Position numbers and translations under genes: made by a program
Shown: positions 6,052 to 6,616 of the stretch, piece by piece
How the letters are laid out: each line of letters opens with the position of its first letter
Numbering within the stretch: position 1 is the stretch's first letter
Notes under the pieces: generated by a model
Database searches by the model: none
The model's input: the letters and a program-made list of their open reading frames with translations, nothing else
What the model was told of the DNA's origin: nothing
Assembly: GCA_947461155.1 (NCBI GenBank)
Contig: CANHKE010000076.1
Coordinates: 1-6,616, forward strand
DNA length: 6,616 bases
DNA from: Cytophagaceae bacterium
GTDB lineage: Bacteria; Bacteroidota; Bacteroidia; Cytophagales; Spirosomataceae
Direction of reading: 5' to 3'

Positions 6052-6616
6052 TTAATCGATTTTCCAAACAGACAGCTGTTTATCATCCGAACCGGAAACT
6101 AACAAATCCGAATATTCAGACCAAATCAGTGCATTAATTGAATGTTTGTGACTACCATACCGGGCATAATCGATCACTTTGATCAATGTTAAATCTGTCG
6201 CATGCCAGATTTTAATCGTTTTATCCATACTCCCCGTCGCCAAATATCGACCACACGGACTTAATACAAGCGCATTGATCGCCTGAATGTGCGCAGGAAC
6301 ACCCGGCAAAAACGCATGTAGTGCTTTTGAATCCCACATCCAGGAACGTATGTGCGCATCGCGACCAACCGATATCAAATGATCCCCTGACATGACCAAA
6401 CTAAAAACACTTTGCTTATGCACTTCTTGCCCATGAATTAATTCAAAAGACGAATTGAAAATCCGAACAAATCCATCACTATATCCTGCAAACAAACAAT
6501 TTTCTGAAATAAGTAAACATCGTACATTGGAATCACCAGATTTGATGTGCTTAATAACCTGATGCGATATGCGATCAAATACGGTTATCAAACCTCCTGA
6601 ACTGGCCACCCAAACC
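6052..6616 (-). CDS. WD40-repeat protein (partial, N-terminus off the right edge)
   Basis: The frame is open to the right edge, so the true start is outside the window; the GTG at 6609-6607 lies inside a repeat (VWVASSGGLITVFD) and is not the start. The visible 187 residues hold about five WD40 blades, ending at GGLITVFD (7-14), AGYSDGFVRIFN (43-54), SVGRDAHIRSWMWD (82-95), ATGSMDKTIKIWH (126-138) and VSGSDDKQLSVWKID (173-187). The fourth and fifth are nearly canonical, with the S-x-D-K-x-(I/L)-x-(I/V)-W pattern. The chain stops right after the last WD strand, as expected when a propeller closes with its final blade; seven blades in all would need roughly 80 or more residues upstream. Such propellers are protein-interaction platforms with no catalysis of their own. 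No signal peptide can be judged. The DivIVA-type gene starts 32 bp downstream, so the two are probably in one operon and could act together, although that is inference. Confidence 0.9.
   Translation of the reverse strand, partial: VWVASSGGLITVFDRISHQVIKHIKSGDSNVRCLLISENCLFAGYSDGFVRIFNSSFELIHGQEVHKQSVFSLVMSGDHLISVGRDAHIRSWMWDSKALHAFLPGVPAHIQAINALVLSPCGRYLATGSMDKTIKIWHATDLTLIKVIDYARYGSHKHSINALIWSEYSDLLVSGSDDKQLSVWKID

Noticed and set aside
6607..6609. GTG as the start codon of the WD40 gene
   Set aside because: The frame stays open through it to the window edge and the codons before it (V-W) continue the WD-repeat strand, so the real start is upstream of the window.

Overview
The window looks like ordinary chromosomal DNA of a member of the Bacteroidota, possibly Cytophagales. 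The evidence is AT-leaning base composition, start codons preceded by A/T-rich stretches instead of Shine-Dalgarno motifs, a GyrA sequence of the Bacteroidota type (blade-1 box QTRGGVG), and a candidate promoter resembling the Bacteroidota -33/-7 pattern. The genus cannot be fixed from the sequence. All six genes are on the minus strand, so transcription runs from the right end of the window to the left, and intergenic gaps are short (2 to 157 bp).

In order of transcription: (1) the C-terminal part of a WD40-repeat protein that enters from the right edge; (2) a full-length DivIVA-family coiled-coil protein with a lysine-rich tail; (3) folB, dihydroneopterin aldolase of folate synthesis, starting 2 bp after the DivIVA gene stops; (4) a LacI/GalR-family repressor preceded by two adjacent 10-bp palindromes that could be its own operator; (5) gyrA, the gyrase A subunit, full length, with its own candidate promoter, a leader hairpin and a strong intrinsic terminator; (6) a secreted or periplasmic TPR/coiled-coil protein whose start codon lies only 14 nt past the U-tract of the gyrA terminator and whose C-terminus runs off the left edge.

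Genes 1 to 3, and perhaps 4, are spaced like an operon. The LacI-type regulator has no sugar-use genes beside it in this window, so its target is unknown. Genes 5 and 6 form a second unit interrupted by a terminator, which suggests that the TPR gene depends on read-through or on a promoter inside the gyrA 3' end.

I see no mobile element, CRISPR array, tRNA or rRNA, no stretch over 300 bp without a gene, and no clear sign of an undescribed multi-gene system. The points most worth a second look are regulatory: the gyrA terminator/TPR junction, the paired palindromes before the lacI-type gene, and the hairpin in the gyrA leader.
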